Below are positions 9,024 through 17,023 of a stretch of 29,618 bases of DNA, one piece after another. The DNA comes from CAZDCZ01 sp964504155 (GTDB lineage Bacteria > Bacteroidota > Bacteroidia > Bacteroidales > UBA12077), in NCBI GenBank assembly GCA_964504155.1, contig CAZDCZ010000039.1, forward strand, positions 1 to 29,618, given 5' to 3'. Numbering within the stretch: position 1 is the first letter of the stretch; each line of letters opens with the position of its first letter. A model generated the notes under the pieces. The model did not search any database. It was not told the origin of the DNA and worked only from the letters and a program-made list of their open reading frames with translations. A program made the translations under genes and the position numbers.

Positions 9024-9770
9024 ATGACAGATATAAAAACAGCAATAATATTAGCAGCAGGTAGAGGAACTCGCTTAAAAAACATGACCGAGAATATGCC
9101 TAAGCCCATGGTTAACGTAAATGGCAAATCTATTATTAGTAAACTTACAGAACATCTTATTAATAACGGAATAAACAAAATTGTTGTTCTTGTTGGATAT
9201 ATGGCAGATTCGCTAAAAGAGCACCTTAAGGAATATGAAAGCACGGTTGATATAGTTTTTATTGAGAATAATATTTACGACACAACAAATAACATTTACA
9301 CCCTTTGGTTAGCAAAAGATTATTTGAAAAACGGATTTTATCTTTTCGAAGCCGATATATTTTGCGAAAATGATATAATTAAAAATCTACTTTCCGATTC
9401 AAGAGATAATATTATGCTTGTCGGTAAATTCACTTCATTAATGAATGGCACCGTTATTTCGCATAAAAATAATTCCGAAGAAGTAGATAAAATGTATCTG
9501 AAAAAAGAACAAATAAATAATTTCGATTACTCTGATAAATATAAAACTGTTAATTTCTATAAAATAGGAGCAGATTTCGTTAACACATTTTTCTTGCAAA
9601 AACTCGACGAACATATAAATAAAAAAGATACTAACTCGTATTACGAATTAATTATTAAAGAAGCTATTGATAAAGGACATACATTTTACAGCATTAAAAT
9701 TAATGAACTAAACTGGTGGGAGATAGACAATCAAGAAGACTTAGAAATAGCCGAAGAAATTTTTAAATAA
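9024..9770 (+). CDS. LicC-like nucleotidyltransferase
   Basis: This belongs to the nucleotide-sugar/phosphocholine nucleotidyltransferase fold and would form an NDP-activated precursor. The N terminus carries the pyrophosphorylase signature AAGRGTRLKN (11-20) with Lys27 in MPKPM. FEAD with Asp111 is the likely metal ligand. The C terminus NWWEIDNQEDLEIAEEI is typical of LicC-type phosphocholine cytidylyltransferases and close relatives. The 248-residue length fits single-domain enzymes of this type. Coupling with the CDP-glycerol-type transferase just upstream suggests CTP as substrate and a phospho-polyol or phosphocholine product. This is inference; a sugar-1-phosphate substrate is also possible. 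Confidence 0.82.
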   Translation: MTDIKTAIILAAGRGTRLKNMTENMPKPMVNVNGKSIISKLTEHLINNGINKIVVLVGYMADSLKEHLKEYESTVDIVFIENNIYDTTNNIYTLWLAKDYLKNGFYLFEADIFCENDIIKNLLSDSRDNIMLVGKFTSLMNGTVISHKNNSEEVDKMYLKKEQINNFDYSDKYKTVNFYKIGADFVNTFFLQKLDEHINKKDTNSYYELIIKEAIDKGHTFYSIKINELNWWEIDNQEDLEIAEEIFK

Positions 9771-9801
9771 AAAATACTCTGTATTCTATATAAAATTTCA
9801 T

Positions 9802-12051
9802 TTACAAATTATTCTTCACAATTTTAAATTTTTTCCACGACATAGCAAACTTAATTTCCGGATAAGAATATTCTTTACCCAGATGTTCTTTTATTATTTT
9901 TAGAAGATCGGTATCAAGCTCTTTTGCTGCCTCCATGATTTTTGTTGCTTTTTCTGCCGGTACAAATTTTTCTATATCAATTTGTCCAAGTTCTACATAT
10001 TTACTTAAATGACTTTGTATTGTTGTAACATTTAATCCTCTCTCGGCAGCTATTTCTTCAGCGTTTTTTCCTTGCTCGTATAATTCGTATGTAATTTGTG
10101 AGGTCTTTACTTTTGATTCTCCTTTTTTCTTCTTTTTCTTCTTTTCTGATTTTACACTTTTTCCTTCCTCGGGTTTTTCAATATTTTCGGAAATCGATTT
10201 AATCGTTTCATTATTTATTTCTTCCTTATTCATTATTGCCACACATAATGCTTCGGCTTTATGTATTTCAATTATTTGTCGGTAAAATATTCCTTGAAGT
10301 GCTTTTAATTCATTGATATATTTCTTTACTCCTTTTTCACCTTTCAGTAAGATACACTGATTTTCTATTTCGTTTTGCTTTTCTTTTAGCAAAGGAATAA
10401 AATACTCTTTCGCGGCCTTAACTCTTTCATTTAATCGAGACATAGAATCCGATTCACCTGACTTTATTATTGCATTTATTTGATTTTGAAATTTTCGTGA
10501 AATCTCGACTAATGTATGCGTATTTTTAAGCAATTCTTCGGCCCATGGCAAATACTTCTGCTTTGCCGACTTCTTTTTATCTTTATCGTAAGTTTCTTTA
10601 TGTTGGCGTAGTTCTACTGTTAGACTATTAAAATTAAAAGCCTCAGCAACTTTATTATTAACATATTGTTTCGATGCAATCTCGTACTTTTTATCGGCAT
10701 CGACAGCCGATATTTTCGATTGAGCAAAAGTAGCAAGATCATCGTCAATTTCGGGACCCGACAATCTTACAGGCGCAGCCAATATTAAGCCTTTTAACGA
10801 AGTTAATCGTGACAAAGCAACATATGTTTGTCCGGCGGCAAACGACTGAGAGATATCGATAACAGCTTTTTCGAATGTCAAACCCTGACTCTTATGTATA
10901 GTAATAGCCCAAGCCAATTTTAATGGATAATGACTAAAGGTGCCAACAATTTTTTCTTCAATTTCTTTTGTTGTCTGATTTAATGCGAATTTCTTATTTT
11001 CCCAAGTATAATGTTCCACCTCTGCCGATGGAGAACCATCAGCGAAACTAACTATGATATTATCGTTAGAAACAGATTCTATTTTACCAATCTTACCATT
11101 GAAATATGCCTGCCTACCCGAATAATCGTTTTTAATAAACATTACCTGCGCTCCTAGCTTTAGCTCTAAAGAAACATCAACAGGGAAAGAATACTCGTTA
11201 TAATCGCCAAGAACTTCGGCATCGAAACAAAACGACTCTCCATTGAGTTTTTCTAAGGCTTGCTTATTTATTGTATCGGCTTTATAATTATGTGTTGTTA
11301 AATAAATATATCCTTCATTATCGAGCAAGTTAAACTCTTGCTTATATTGTTTATTAATAATATCTATATCGGTTTTGCTAATTTTATTTAACCTAAAATG
11401 GTTTAATAAATCAATAAATTCCGAGTCGGTTTGACGAAATATCTTTTCTAATTCTAAATAAATTAAATCTGTTTGTTTTAATGATGAAGCATTAAAGAAA
11501 AAAACATTTGAATAATAATTTTTCAAGACCTTCCATTCATCGTTTTTCACAACAGGCGGTAATTGCCATAAGTCGCCAATAAATAAGATTTGCAATCCAC
11601 CAAAAGGCTTACTGCTTCGTCGAACATATCGCAAAATTGTATCAATAGCATCGAGCAAATCGGCACGTAACATACTTACCTCATCGATAATTAACAACTC
11701 CATTTCGCGTAATAAAGATTTCTTTTGCGAATTCATTCGAAGATTCTTAATAAGTGTTCTCGGAGTTGTTAACTGAAAAGAATAATTTCCCTGGTTAGGA
11801 ATAACATTATCGGGAATAAACGATCCGAAAGGCAAATGAAACAATGAGTGCAGAGTTACACCTCCTGCATTAATTGCTGCAATTCCGGTTGGAGCAGCTA
11901 TAACAGTTTTTTTATGTGTAGTGGCAACAATCTGTTTTAACAAAGTGGTTTTACCTGTTCCGGCTTTCCCTGTTAAAAACAAAAGCTGATTTGTCCCGTT
12001 AATAAATTTCGTAACATAATATGAAACATCTTTATCTTTATCTTTAATCAT
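9802..12051 (-). CDS. Pif1/RecD-like helicase with C-terminal helix-turn-helix
   Basis: This is a superfamily 1B helicase of the Pif1/RecD2 type, expected to unwind DNA 5'-3'. Walker A is GKAGTGKTT (28-36), Walker B is LLIIDEVSM with Asp123-Glu124, a switch motif reads IGDLWQLPPV, and the C-terminal helicase motif is ITIHKSQGLTFEKA followed by YVALSRL. Past the motor, residues about 470-620 are charged and helical. A Lys/Glu-rich linker with a run of seven lysines follows, then an HTH_40-type domain (about 655-745, with EEIAAERGLNVTTIQSHLSKY), which in Bacteroidota often tails such helicases. The stop lies 31 bases from the convergent nucleotidyltransferase gene. Start chosen at the only Met before Walker A. 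Confidence 0.9.
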   Translation of the reverse strand: MIKDKDKDVSYYVTKFINGTNQLLFLTGKAGTGKTTLLKQIVATTHKKTVIAAPTGIAAINAGGVTLHSLFHLPFGSFIPDNVIPNQGNYSFQLTTPRTLIKNLRMNSQKKSLLREMELLIIDEVSMLRADLLDAIDTILRYVRRSSKPFGGLQILFIGDLWQLPPVVKNDEWKVLKNYYSNVFFFNASSLKQTDLIYLELEKIFRQTDSEFIDLLNHFRLNKISKTDIDIINKQYKQEFNLLDNEGYIYLTTHNYKADTINKQALEKLNGESFCFDAEVLGDYNEYSFPVDVSLELKLGAQVMFIKNDYSGRQAYFNGKIGKIESVSNDNIIVSFADGSPSAEVEHYTWENKKFALNQTTKEIEEKIVGTFSHYPLKLAWAITIHKSQGLTFEKAVIDISQSFAAGQTYVALSRLTSLKGLILAAPVRLSGPEIDDDLATFAQSKISAVDADKKYEIASKQYVNNKVAEAFNFNSLTVELRQHKETYDKDKKKSAKQKYLPWAEELLKNTHTLVEISRKFQNQINAIIKSGESDSMSRLNERVKAAKEYFIPLLKEKQNEIENQCILLKGEKGVKKYINELKALQGIFYRQIIEIHKAEALCVAIMNKEEINNETIKSISENIEKPEEGKSVKSEKKKKKKKGESKVKTSQITYELYEQGKNAEEIAAERGLNVTTIQSHLSKYVELGQIDIEKFVPAEKATKIMEAAKELDTDLLKIIKEHLGKEYSYPEIKFAMSWKKFKIVKNNL

Positions 12052-12055
12052 TCCT

Positions 12056-12086
12056 CAAAAATATTTTACAAAACCTTAAACTACAA
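12056..12086 (-). promoter_or_regulatory. Promoter of the Pif1-like gene, possibly leaderless
   Basis: On the minus strand, TTG (plus 12084-12086), a 20-base spacer and TATTTTTG (plus 12056-12063) match the Bacteroidota promoter pattern. The -7 box ends only four bases before the ATG, so transcription would begin at or next to the start codon. Confidence 0.5.
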
Positions 12087-12232
12087 TTTATCTGTTTCGT
12101 GCCAATTATAAAGCTCTTAGCATAGGTAAAACTAAACATAATCTATTTATTATTAAAATATTTATTGTTTTTATTAAGAAAATTCTATTGGTAATTATTG
12201 GCTGTTAACTATTCAATCTCTATCGGAGTTTA

Positions 12233-12353
12233 AAACTCCGACAAGTCGAAAAAGACCTTGTCGGGTTAAGAAAACATCCAAGCCATTAATAAAAAAACCG
12301 ACCCGTCAGGGTCTGAAAGACCTGAGGGGTATTATAAGATAAAACAATTAACT
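12233..12353. repeat. Double-hairpin dispersed repeat, copy A
   Basis: This 121-bp copy is nearly identical to the elements at 18260-18381 and 18601-18722 and has the same orientation. It contains two stem-loops: CCGACAAG/CTTGTCGG around an A-rich loop, and ACCCGTCAGGGTC/GACCTGAGGGGT around TGAAA. Only copy A is preceded by an extra CGGAGTTT that pairs with AAACTCCG at its left edge. It lies in the 500-base gap 12052-12551, where no coding frame is convincing. The G+C-rich stems stand out against the AT-rich surroundings, as in REP-like elements. Confidence 0.85.
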
Positions 12354-12362
12354 TTAACGTGA

Positions 12363-12532
12363 GTATATGGTGCGTTTGGGTTTAAAAGATAAAACTTTAA
12401 ATTACGCAAAGAACAAAATATTTGAATTTTACCTTATCAAATTATTTAAAAAAGCAAAATTTAAATATTTTGTAGAGCAAATTAAAAGTTGTGCTCTTTC
12501 AATTTGCTTGTTTATCCAAATGCTCTATATAC
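12363..12532. repeat. 170-bp imperfect palindrome, attC-like in layout
   Basis: Outer arms 12363-12379 (GTATATGGTGCGTTTGG) and 12516-12532 are reverse complements at 14 of 17 positions. Further pairs lie inside: CAAAATATTTGAATTTT at 12414-12430 with 12456-12472 (16 of 17), AGCAAATT at 12476-12483 with 12501-12508, AGAGCA/TGCTCT at 12474-12479 and 12492-12497, and GCGT..TTTAAA with TTTAAA..ACGC around 12372-12407. AAC (12355-12357) and GTT (12535-12537) flank the outer arms. A single strand could fold into a long branched hairpin. It sits between repeat A and the end of the broken BNR gene. Confidence 0.7.
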
Positions 12533-12551
12533 AATGTTATTAGAAACAGTG

Positions 12552-13613
12552 TTAGTCTATTATAATTACTTTTTCAGACTGCATATTTTGTCCGTTTATA
12601 ACTTGTAAATAATATATGCCTGTTTGAAAATGACTTACATTTATTGTCGTTTGACTATTTTTAATATTTCGTTGATAAATAGTTTTTTGATATTTATCTA
12701 ACAACCTTACAGTATATTCAATATTAGGATTAGTTTTTTCTGCTCGATCAATATTCACAGTTATTATATTGTTTGCAGGATTTGGTGAAATTTTTAGTTC
12801 AAAAGGAGGCAAATCTCCACCATGACCAACAACTAAATCAACATTACCTTTTGCTACAATACGCTTTGACGATGTTTGATAGTAATTTCCACTACCGTTA
12901 CTTGCTCTCACAAATAAATAAAATATCGTTTCTTCTCCAGGCAACGGTGTTGGTTTTTTGCTTTTGGATAGAACAGAGTTTAAAGTTAATTGATTTGACG
13001 AAGAATTTGCATACCAACTACCTGAACCAAGGTAAGAAACATAAGAATTACCAGTAATAGTAGCTTTTACTCCAACCCAAGTTTTTTCCCTTACGCTAAT
13101 CGGATTGCAATTACCAAGTAAAATTTCAGCTTCTACCCAACCCAAACCTCTTGTAATAGAATTTACTGCTTCAACAGTATAAGTATCTGTTCCCTGCCCG
13201 CTAACATAAGACAGGTTGCTGCTTTTTGTCCAGTTTACTATAGCTTCGGGTGGCAGATTATTAAGAGTAAATGTTGCACCGGAAGAGCAAACTGTGGTGG
13301 GGCCGGAAATGGTTGGTTCTCCATTGTAATAACAATATTCTTCCATGTGCAATTTCCAAATACCCCGACCAAATGTTCCTATATATAAATCTCCTGTAAC
13401 TCTGTTTAATTCCATATCTGTAACTATTAGGTTTGGCAAATCCGAACCTAATCTGTACCAAGTATTTCCACCATCATTTCTATAATAAACACCCATGTCT
13501 GTTGCTATTATAATTTTTTCATTTATATCATCATAAAGCATCTTATTTACCGGCATATTTGGCAAGCCCGAAGATTTATTATCCCATGTATCTCCACCAT
13601 TACTAGAATACAA
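12552..13613 (-). CDS. 3' part of the broken BNR gene: last repeats and T9SS sorting domain
   Basis: This open frame begins at an internal Met, MYSSNGGDTWDNKSSGLPN, inside a BNR repeat, so it is not a natural protein start and no signal peptide is present. It carries two or three final repeats (YYRNDGGNTWYRLG, IGTFGRGIWKL), a PKD-like region (about 95-250) and a C-terminal T9SS type A domain (ISPNPANNIITVNI ... FQTGIYYLQVINGQ ... SEKVIIID). It is in the same frame as the part at 13773-15575. Independent expression is doubtful; if made, it would lack export. Confidence 0.6.
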   Translation of the reverse strand: MYSSNGGDTWDNKSSGLPNMPVNKMLYDDINEKIIIATDMGVYYRNDGGNTWYRLGSDLPNLIVTDMELNRVTGDLYIGTFGRGIWKLHMEEYCYYNGEPTISGPTTVCSSGATFTLNNLPPEAIVNWTKSSNLSYVSGQGTDTYTVEAVNSITRGLGWVEAEILLGNCNPISVREKTWVGVKATITGNSYVSYLGSGSWYANSSSNQLTLNSVLSKSKKPTPLPGEETIFYLFVRASNGSGNYYQTSSKRIVAKGNVDLVVGHGGDLPPFELKISPNPANNIITVNIDRAEKTNPNIEYTVRLLDKYQKTIYQRNIKNSQTTINVSHFQTGIYYLQVINGQNMQSEKVIIID

Positions 13614-13772
13614 AATTTTATAATCTTCATTTAGACCGCCAAAAGCAATCCAAACCTTTTGCGGATCGTTGGGATGTGTTACAATGTCTCTAATAGGAGC
13701 ACTAGTATGAGAAAAGTTAAATATTTCCCAACTCGTTCCTCCATTTGTTGATTTTCTTAAACCAGAAAAATT

Positions 13773-15575
13773 TTACCCCCACCAATCAAAGTTTGAATAA
13801 TAAATGTAATCAGGGTTTGATTCATTAACTTCTATATCAAAAATTACTCCCCAAGCATCATTGTTTAAAACAGCGAAACTCCCCACTGTACCACCATTTG
13901 TAGATTTTAACAATTCTGCTTTACCTTCGCTACTTGTCTGTGTCGCATAAATAATATTTGAATTGCTTGGATCAAAAGTAAAAGCACCATCCATATCCAT
14001 AAATTCAACTCCAGTATTTTCGTTAAAATTATCACCATCAGTACTTCTATATAATGTACTATTAACTGTTGCAAATTGAATATTTTTATTGGTTCTATGA
14101 ATTTTACTTGTACCCCCATCGCCACCTTTAGCATGCTCCCAATTATTGTCAGTTTTTCTTCGTAAAGTACCGCAATCGTGAGTGCCTCCAAGTATTAAAC
14201 CGGGGTCTTGTTCCGAAATAGCAATATCGTAAAATTGGTTTACCGATAAATCTCCATTACACGATACCCAACCATCATCTGCTCCTGTTGTGTTACGCAC
14301 AACTCCTCCATCGGTAGCAAGGTAAGCTATATTGTCATTTGCTCCGTTGGGAAATAAAAAATCACGGATATCGGCATGCATATATTTCAAGTTAGAACTA
14401 AAAGTTAGACCACTATTTAAAGATTTAAATATTAAAATACCCCCTGCATAGATATTGCCGTTAGGTGATATTGCTAACGCATTTACGTAATTCTTAACAT
14501 TTTGTACAGCATTTATATAACTCCAAGTTAATCCTCCATTTATGGATTTCTTTAAAGTACCAGTACTTCCATTTTCGTATAATGCATAAATACAATTTTC
14601 AACAGGATGCCATGCAATATTTATGTTACTGATATCCGGATGACCCAAATAATTTATTTTTGACCATGTGCTACCGGCATTGCTTGTTTTATATATTGCA
14701 TTTTTACCACTAATGTATATTTCATTGGTATTATTTGGATTTATAACAATTGATCGAAACCCGACATCTCCCGGATTAACATTAGTATTTGTCCATGAAT
14801 TGCCTCCATTGGTGCTTTTATAAACTGTTGTGGTAGAAAGTATATACATTATATTGGAGTTGTTCGGGTCGAACACAATCTTACTCAAATAAATCTTTTC
14901 TTCCGGTGAGAGATTCATATTTGGCATCGGATTCCATGTTAATCCACCATCGGTACTTTTATAAGCTCCAAGGCTATAATCTCCTGTCATTTTCATCATA
15001 CCATTAAAATGAATTCCGGTAACAATAAAAATTGTATTCGAATTATTCGGATGCACTACCACATCGGTAACTCCCATCCCTGCATAATTATCGGTTAAGC
15101 ATTCCCAGTGTGGGTAAGTTGCTGTAGGGTTTGTCGTTTTCCATAAACCTCCTGTAGTTGCACCTGCATAAATAATATTTTGATTGTTAGGATCAGAAGT
15201 AAGACAAGCAACATGCCCCATATAATTTGGAATATTCATTAGATCTTCTTTTGGGCCAACAAATTCCCACGTTGTGCCTGTACCTCCAACAGGAAAAGAT
15301 GCAGAATTAAAAATACTATGCCATGCATCGGCATAAGCAGTTTCACTACCATCGGTTCCTGTACGGGTATCCCAAAAACTACGCCACCGTTTATACCTTT
15401 TTAATACAGAATAATCGGCTCCGGCTTTTAAACTACCTGAATTCTGTTCGATCTGTTCTACTTTTTCAAAATAGTTTAAACTTTCATTGTTCATTATGTC
15501 TTGTATGCTTTGAGAAAATCCCTGATGCGATACAAATACAGCTATGAACATGAATACAAAAAATGTTTTTTTCAT
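13773..15575 (-). CDS. 5' part of the broken BNR gene: signal peptide and propeller repeats
   Basis: This is the part that should be translated: 600 residues ending ...SNFDWWG before TAA. The start is ATG at 15575, giving MKKTFFVFMFIAVF and a standard Sec signal peptide; an in-frame TTG eight codons upstream overlaps the previous gene's stop and is unlikely. At least seven BNR/sortilin-type repeats lie between residues about 130 and 600, several with SxDGGxTW-like tips. Such propellers usually bind glycans or proteins or act as glycosidases, but no catalytic set was recognised. It starts 13 bases after the stop of the upstream T9SS gene, so the three cargo genes appear to form one operon. Confidence 0.75.
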   Translation of the reverse strand: MKKTFFVFMFIAVFVSHQGFSQSIQDIMNNESLNYFEKVEQIEQNSGSLKAGADYSVLKRYKRWRSFWDTRTGTDGSETAYADAWHSIFNSASFPVGGTGTTWEFVGPKEDLMNIPNYMGHVACLTSDPNNQNIIYAGATTGGLWKTTNPTATYPHWECLTDNYAGMGVTDVVVHPNNSNTIFIVTGIHFNGMMKMTGDYSLGAYKSTDGGLTWNPMPNMNLSPEEKIYLSKIVFDPNNSNIMYILSTTTVYKSTNGGNSWTNTNVNPGDVGFRSIVINPNNTNEIYISGKNAIYKTSNAGSTWSKINYLGHPDISNINIAWHPVENCIYALYENGSTGTLKKSINGGLTWSYINAVQNVKNYVNALAISPNGNIYAGGILIFKSLNSGLTFSSNLKYMHADIRDFLFPNGANDNIAYLATDGGVVRNTTGADDGWVSCNGDLSVNQFYDIAISEQDPGLILGGTHDCGTLRRKTDNNWEHAKGGDGGTSKIHRTNKNIQFATVNSTLYRSTDGDNFNENTGVEFMDMDGAFTFDPSNSNIIYATQTSSEGKAELLKSTNGGTVGSFAVLNNDAWGVIFDIEVNESNPDYIYYSNFDWWG

Positions 15576-15588
15576 AATCGTTTGGTTT

Positions 15589-17010
15589 TTATTTAACAAT
15601 AAATTTTCCTGTATAAATTTTATTTTTTGAATTACTTATTTGGTATAAATAAATTCCCGTCTTAAAATCATTATGGTTTATTTCAATGTTATTTTTTGTA
15701 AAGCAATTGTAAACTTCCTGTCCTTGTATATTAAAAATCAGGATTTGGTATTCGATATTTTTATCGGGTAATTCAATAATTGATTTATCTGAAACTGGAT
15801 TAGGATATATTTTAAATTCATTATCAACAATAATATCCTTGTTATCCATAATAATATAATCCTTTGTTATGATTCCCACAGTATCATTCCCTTTAATATA
15901 ACCTACCAGTTCTGATAGTGAATTCCATTCAAAGCCATCAATTTTGTGATATACTTCACCAAGCCCAGAAGTATATTTTATTTCATGTTCATCCCATACA
16001 TCATAATTTCTAATTAATATTTTATCAGTTGAATCAAAAATGCTAAAAAAGTCATGTGAATCCGACGAACCCAATGATTTAGTATACAAACCATTTGAGT
16101 TTTTGACACATTTTAAAACTGTATAATTATAATTATCATACCAATCATTTTCTAAATAACTTTTAATTTCAACCAATTCATTATTAAACTTATTTGTGGG
16201 ATGATCGGGAGAATTAACAAATTTTAAACTAGAATTATATTCGGATGGATTAGAATGTAGACCTGTCCATTCAAGATATTTAACAGAAATATCATATTCG
16301 ACTGTATCTTGTATTACTCTTTTTGAATCAATAGTAATTTTTTTTATAAAATTCATTCTATCACTTTCTACTTGCCATTTGTCTCCATGATACTCAAATA
16401 TGTCTCCAATCTCGAAATTAAATATGTCATAAAAATCGGGTATAGAATCTCCTGCAACATTATTTACTCCAACCAAATTATAGCTATTTTCATCATAAAC
16501 AGAACCAAACTTTATAATCCCATACTTTTTTGAAATAATTATAGTATCATTGGTTGATAAGCCAATAATCTTTATTGAATCTAGACCATCAAATATAAAT
16601 TCTTCTGATTCTTTTAAAATTGTTGCTTGAATATTATTTATTGTGTCAAATAACCAATTTTGATTCTCTTTTGCCTTTTGTTTAATAGTAAACTGGTTAG
16701 GAAAACTGAAAAAATAAGTAGAATCTGTTTTTTTTACTTGTTCTTGAAAAAACTGGGGTATATCATAAAATGCAAACTGTGGATAGCCATTATAATAAGC
16801 AGGACAAGTATCACAATCTATAACTATTCTATTGAAGTAAAAAATAGTATCACCTCCTTCTACTTGAACAGAATCAATCCGGATTGTGTTTATCTCATTC
16901 GCATTATCAATATAATTATACTTATAAGCCTTATTTATTAAATTCCAGTTCTGAGCGTATGTTAAATGAAATATTGCTACTAATATAATCGAACACATAA
17001 AACTTTTCAT
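15589..17010 (-). CDS. Secreted protein of unknown function with T9SS type A sorting domain
   Basis: A 473-residue protein with a signal peptide MKSFMCSIILVAIFHLTYAQ. Residues about 21-385 are rich in Asp, Asn, Ile and Tyr and match no family I recognise. The C-terminal ~75 residues are a T9SS sorting domain (FKIYPNPVSDKSIIELP ... DFKTGIYLYQISNSK ... GKFIVK), so the protein should cross the outer membrane and be anchored or released. Its last 16 residues equal those of the protein encoded at 17024-17998, and the DNA is also alike. It starts 13 bases after that gene's stop and ends 13 bases before the BNR gene. Confidence 0.85.
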   Translation of the reverse strand: MKSFMCSIILVAIFHLTYAQNWNLINKAYKYNYIDNANEINTIRIDSVQVEGGDTIFYFNRIVIDCDTCPAYYNGYPQFAFYDIPQFFQEQVKKTDSTYFFSFPNQFTIKQKAKENQNWLFDTINNIQATILKESEEFIFDGLDSIKIIGLSTNDTIIISKKYGIIKFGSVYDENSYNLVGVNNVAGDSIPDFYDIFNFEIGDIFEYHGDKWQVESDRMNFIKKITIDSKRVIQDTVEYDISVKYLEWTGLHSNPSEYNSSLKFVNSPDHPTNKFNNELVEIKSYLENDWYDNYNYTVLKCVKNSNGLYTKSLGSSDSHDFFSIFDSTDKILIRNYDVWDEHEIKYTSGLGEVYHKIDGFEWNSLSELVGYIKGNDTVGIITKDYIIMDNKDIIVDNEFKIYPNPVSDKSIIELPDKNIEYQILIFNIQGQEVYNCFTKNNIEINHNDFKTGIYLYQISNSKNKIYTGKFIVK

Positions 17011-17023
17011 ATTTTTTTAGTTT

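Larger units (their letters stand above)
12552..15575 (-). pseudogene. Sortilin/BNR-repeat T9SS cargo gene with one in-frame TAA
   Basis: Read as one frame this is a gene of about 1007 codons with a single internal TAA at 13773-13775. It encodes a signal peptide (MKKTFFVFMFIAVFVSHQGFSQ shortened at the Gln), then a sortilin-like beta-propeller of Asp/Asn-Gly-Gly repeats (STDGGLTWNP, STNGGNSWTN, SNAGSTWSK, SINGGLTWSY and others), a PKD-like segment and a T9SS type A sorting domain. The frame is open for 53 codons after the TAA, continuing the repeats (LRKSTNGGTSWEIF). Both parts share one frame, so a point substitution is the simplest cause. If translation stops there, the product is secreted to the periplasm without its sorting signal. 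A sequencing error or readthrough is not excluded. Confidence 0.75.

Noticed and set aside
9024..9770. Assigning the gene symbol licC or a defined CDP-choline pathway
   Set aside because: The fold and tail fit, but no choline kinase, permease or phosphocholine transferase lies nearby and substrate residues cannot be separated by eye from sugar-nucleotide enzymes.
12773..13057. Plus-strand open frame of 94 codons opposite the BNR gene's C-terminal part
   Set aside because: It lies wholly antisense to a T9SS domain with recognisable motifs, has no known domain and no promoter. It is a by-product of the opposite strand.
13773..13775. Frameshift at a homopolymer as the cause of the split BNR gene
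   Set aside because: The GGGGG and AAAA/TTTTT runs beside the stop suggested an indel, but the downstream repeats continue in exactly the same frame, so a substitution explains it better.
15576..15599. TTG start extending the BNR protein by eight residues
   Set aside because: It would overlap the previous gene's stop codon and place MLNKNQTI before an already complete signal peptide. The ATG at 15575 is better.
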